Assembly (NCBI RefSeq): GCF_010550675.1
Contig: NZ_JAAGOA010000019.1
Span: 78,802 to 142,801 of the forward strand
Reading direction: 5' to 3'
Source: Phytoactinopolyspora halotolerans
GTDB taxonomy: Bacteria; Actinomycetota; Actinomycetes; Jiangellales; Jiangellaceae
Length of the DNA stretch: 64,000 nucleotides
Position numbers and translations under genes: made by a program. The notes beneath the pieces were generated by a model. It was not told the origin of the DNA. It ran no database searches and was given only the letters and a program-made list of their open reading frames with translations. Shown here piece by piece: positions 61,671 through 64,000 of the stretch (positions are counted from its first letter, which is position 1; every line of letters begins with the position of its first letter).

Positions 61671-63212
61671 ATGAGCCCGCTGGAGGCGACGCCGGACCTG
61701 CAGACGTTCCGCGTCCTGGCCAAGGAGCGCCGGGTGATCCCGGTGGTGCGCCGGCTGCTCGCCGACGCGGAGACGCCGGTCGGCATCTACCGCAAGCTGG
61801 CCGGCGAACGTCCGGGCACGTTCCTGCTCGAGTCGGCCGAGCACGGCGGCGTCTGGTCGAGGTATTCGTTCATCGGCGCGGATTCGGCGGCGATTCTGAC
61901 CGAGCGCGACGGTGAGGCGGTGTGGCACGGGAACCCGCCGGTCGGTCTGCCCAGCGGCGGCAACCCGTGGGACGTGCTCGCCGGTACGCTGGAGGTCTTG
62001 CGCACGTCGCAGCTTCCGGACCTGCCGCCGCTCACCGGTGGCCTGGTGGGGATGGTCTCCTACGACGCCGTCCGGCGGCTGGAGCGGTTGCCGCAGGATA
62101 CCGAGGACGACCTGGAACTGCCCGAGATGGCGTTCCTGCTGGCCACCGACATCGCCGTGCTGGATCACGACCACGGCGTGGTGCTGCTGATCGCCAACGC
62201 CGTCAACTGGGACGACAGCGACGAGCGGGTGGACGAGGCGTGGGCCGACGCGGTGTCCCGGCTGGACCGGATGACGGCCCGGCTGGCGGCCGACACGCCG
62301 TCGTCGGTGAACCCGTACGTTCCGGACATACTCCCGGAGCATCGCAGCCGGACCCCGAAGGACGAGTTCCTGGCGTCCGTGGAGCGGGCCAGGGAGGAGA
62401 TCTACGCCGGGGAAGCGTTCCAGATCGTGGTGTCGCAGCGGTTCGAGGCGGAGGCGCACGCCGACGCGCTCGACGTGTACCGGGTGCTGCGCCGGGACAA
62501 TCCGAGTCCGTACATGTACCTGATCCGGTTCCCCGGCGCCAACGGCGACGGCGAGGGCGCCTTCGCGGTGGTGGGATCGAGCCCGGAGGCGCTGGTCAAG
62601 GTCGAAGGCGACCGGGTGATGACGCATCCCATCGCCGGAACCCGGTGGCGGGGCGAGACACCGGAGGCGGACGCGTCGCTCGCCGCCGAGCTGCTCGAGG
62701 ACCCCAAGGAGCGCGCCGAACACCTGATGCTGGTCGACCTCAGCCGCAACGACCTGGGCCGGGTGTGCGCGCCGGGGACGGTGGAGGTGGTCGACTTCAT
62801 GTCGGTGCGCCGCTACAGCCACGTCATGCACATCGAGTCCACCGTGGTCGGCCGGCTGCGCGAGGATCTCACGGCGCTGGACGTGCTGGCCGCGTGTTTC
62901 CCGGCCGGCACGCTGTCCGGCGCGCCCAAGGTCCGTGCCATGGAGATCATCGAGGAGCTGGAACCGACCCGGCGCGGTGTGTATGGCGGCGTGGTGGGCT
63001 ATCTGGATTTCGCCGGTGACCTGGACGTGGCGATCGCGATCCGCACCGCGCTGATCCGCAACGGCACGGCGTACGTGCAGGCCGGCGCCGGGATCGTGGC
63101 CGACTCGGATGCCGAGGCGGAGTGGACCGAGTCGCGCAACAAGGCGGCGTCCGCGCTGCGCGCCGTCGCTATCGCCAACGCCATGCGCCCGCTTGCGGAG
63201 GATCAGCCATGA
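61671..63212 (+). CDS. trpE: Anthranilate synthase component I
   Basis: A 513-residue chorismate-utilising enzyme for the first tryptophan step. [20 protein letters not shown] carries the tryptophan-feedback serine region, [70 protein letters not shown] and [10 protein letters not shown] are canonical. ATG 61671 has GAGGGGGAGC. It follows hisI with the palindrome between and is coupled by ATGA to the next gene. No trp leader peptide or tandem Trp codons were seen in the gap. Confidence 0.96.
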   Translation: MSPLEATPDLQTFRVLAKERRVIPVVRRLLADAETPVGIYRKLAGERPGTFLLESAEHGGVWSRYSFIGADSAAILTERDGEAVWHGNPPVGLPSGGNPWDVLAGTLEVLRTSQLPDLPPLTGGLVGMVSYDAVRRLERLPQDTEDDLELPEMAFLLATDIAVLDHDHGVVLLIANAVNWDDSDERVDEAWADAVSRLDRMTARLAADTPSSVNPYVPDILPEHRSRTPKDEFLASVERAREEIYAGEAFQIVVSQRFEAEAHADALDVYRVLRRDNPSPYMYLIRFPGANGDGEGAFAVVGSSPEALVKVEGDRVMTHPIAGTRWRGETPEADASLAAELLEDPKERAEHLMLVDLSRNDLGRVCAPGTVEVVDFMSVRRYSHVMHIESTVVGRLREDLTALDVLAACFPAGTLSGAPKVRAMEIIEELEPTRRGVYGGVVGYLDFAGDLDVAIAIRTALIRNGTAYVQAGAGIVADSDAEAEWTESRNKAASALRAVAIANAMRPLAEDQP

Positions 63213-63871
63213 CGGCCGCGCCGGAGACACGGGGCCCAAAGGCCACGCGCCGAGAGTACGTGGCTGTGCTGCTGATGCTGGCGGCCGGCGGAGGGCTGGG
63301 GCTGCTGGCGTCCAGGCGGCCATGGGGCACCGCCGAGGTGCCGTCGTCGTTCACGGTAGAAGCGGCGGAGGTGACCGGGAACGACCTCGCGCCGCTGGTG
63401 TCCGCGGTGCCGCTGGTGGCGTTGGCGGCGGTGCTGCTCATGCCGGCGGTGCGGACGTTCGGGCGGCGCATCGCCGGCGGGATCCTGGCCGCGCTGGGCG
63501 GCGTCATGGCGGTGGCCTCGGCGACGGTCACCGCGGACCTGACCGGCCGGGTCGAGCGATGGATCGCGGACGCCCCGGAACACAGCGGACGGATCGAGAA
63601 CCTGACCACCGAGCCGATGTGGGCCGTGCTGTCGGTGACGGCCGGTGCCGTGATCGTCGCGGCCGGTGTAGTGATCGTCTGGCACGGACCGCGCTGGCCG
63701 AGCATGGGCGCCAGGTACGAACGTCCGGCGTCCGCGCGCTCGGCCTCCCCGCGCTCGGTTTCCGCTGCGGACCCGGGTCCCGCGCGTACCGGCAACGGAC
63801 GACGGGACACGCCCACCTCGGCCGCGCAGACATGGGACGCGCTGGACCGGGGCGACGACCCCACGGCCTAG
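63209..63871 (+). CDS. Trp biosynthesis-associated membrane protein
   Basis: A 220-residue membrane protein of the actinobacterial trp-operon family (TIGR02234 type), usually next to trpE. Four hydrophobic segments: [55 protein letters not shown] and [19 protein letters not shown]. The C-terminus ends [13 protein letters not shown], normal for the family, with TAG directly at the edge of the IS-like sequence. Function is unknown. ATG 63209 shares ATGA with trpE. Confidence 0.9.
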   Translation: MTAAPETRGPKATRREYVAVLLMLAAGGGLGLLASRRPWGTAEVPSSFTVEAAEVTGNDLAPLVSAVPLVALAAVLLMPAVRTFGRRIAGGILAALGGVMAVASATVTADLTGRVERWIADAPEHSGRIENLTTEPMWAVLSVTAGAVIVAAGVVIVWHGPRWPSMGARYERPASARSASPRSVSAADPGPARTGNGRRDTPTSAAQTWDALDRGDDPTA

Positions 63872-64000
63872 GGCGTGTCTCCTAATTCATGGCCGGGCGA
63901 GGATGATGGTGGCGGCCAGGAGGACGCCGCCGTGGTAGGTGCGGGCGTACTTGTCGTATCTGGTGGCGATCCCGCGCCATTGCTTGAACCGGCCGAAGCC
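63871..64000 (-). mobile_element. Edge of an IS5-like insertion sequence
   Basis: Leftward frame from 64000 to 63887 reads GFGRFKQWRGIATRYDKYA and RTYHGGVLLAATIILARP then TGA, the C-terminus of an IS5-family DDE transposase (residues after the catalytic Glu region). The right-hand terminal repeat begins GGGCGTGTCTCCTAA at 63871-63885. The element runs out of the window. It abuts the stop codon of the Trp-associated gene, with TA at the junction, the usual target for IS5 relatives. Confidence 0.85.

Noticed and set aside
1..64000. tRNA or rRNA genes
   Set aside because: No cloverleaf with a T-loop GTTCRA pattern or rRNA conserved stretch was spotted on reading either strand. A tRNAscan run would settle this.

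Overview
The window comes from a high-GC (about 70% G+C by eye) Gram-positive actinobacterium. Signs are many GTG starts, a translational-type ileS T-box of the actinobacterial pattern, a two-function-type hisA (PriA), the trpE / Trp-associated membrane protein pair, and carbohydrate ABC transporters without their own ATPase. A Jiangella- or Kribbella-like soil genus is a guess from gene content only; no database was consulted.

Layout. 1-12 kb is mostly housekeeping: ileS with a T-box leader, a DUF167 protein, a DksA/TraR zinc-finger protein, lspA and an RluA-family pseudouridine synthase, a PAP2-diacylglycerol kinase fusion bracketed by two long inverted palindromes, and dnaE. 12-19 kb is mixed: a gluconolactonase-like protein, a voltage-gated-type cation channel with an odd pore, an epimerase, small DUF proteins, a methyltransferase, a YbaK-type deacylase and two decayed genes (a CGNR-type regulator and a toxin-antitoxin-like locus). 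19-30 kb is carbohydrate catabolism: a GH38 alpha-mannosidase, a CE7 esterase, two KDPG-type aldolases, two PfkB-type (KDG) kinases and a discoidin-domain secreted protein, followed by a phoD fragment and an AbiEi/DUF559-like gene. 30-39 kb looks like a sialic-acid scavenging locus: a Tat-exported sialidase, a sugar-binding lipoprotein with two permeases, a NanA/DapA-family lyase and two paralogous FadR-type GntR regulators, with near-identical operator/promoter copies facing both directions. 39-48 kb holds paired regulators and accessory genes (VOC/WYL, MarR-GNAT fusion, aminotransferase, Uma2, MMPL/TetR, GNAT). 48-64 kb is the histidine operon (hisD-C-B, hisH, a methyltransferase, hisA, hisF), a heterodimeric ABC exporter, a lipoprotein, hisI, trpE and the Trp-associated membrane protein, ending in the edge of an IS5-like element.

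The most unusual feature is a set of interspersed palindromes. Six copies are exactly 49 bp long (outer TGATCATGAACACT, nine-base loop, both orientations), two copies belong to a related 93-94 bp family, and others are looser. They sit at gene 3' ends, keep base pairing while changing sequence, and repeatedly supply the stop codon of the adjacent gene (a KDPG aldolase, the discoidin protein, the AbiEi/DUF559 protein, hisA and hisI, with similar cases at two unrelated palindromes). Two genes are bracketed by oppositely oriented copies. All identifications rest on reading the sequence and on family knowledge.
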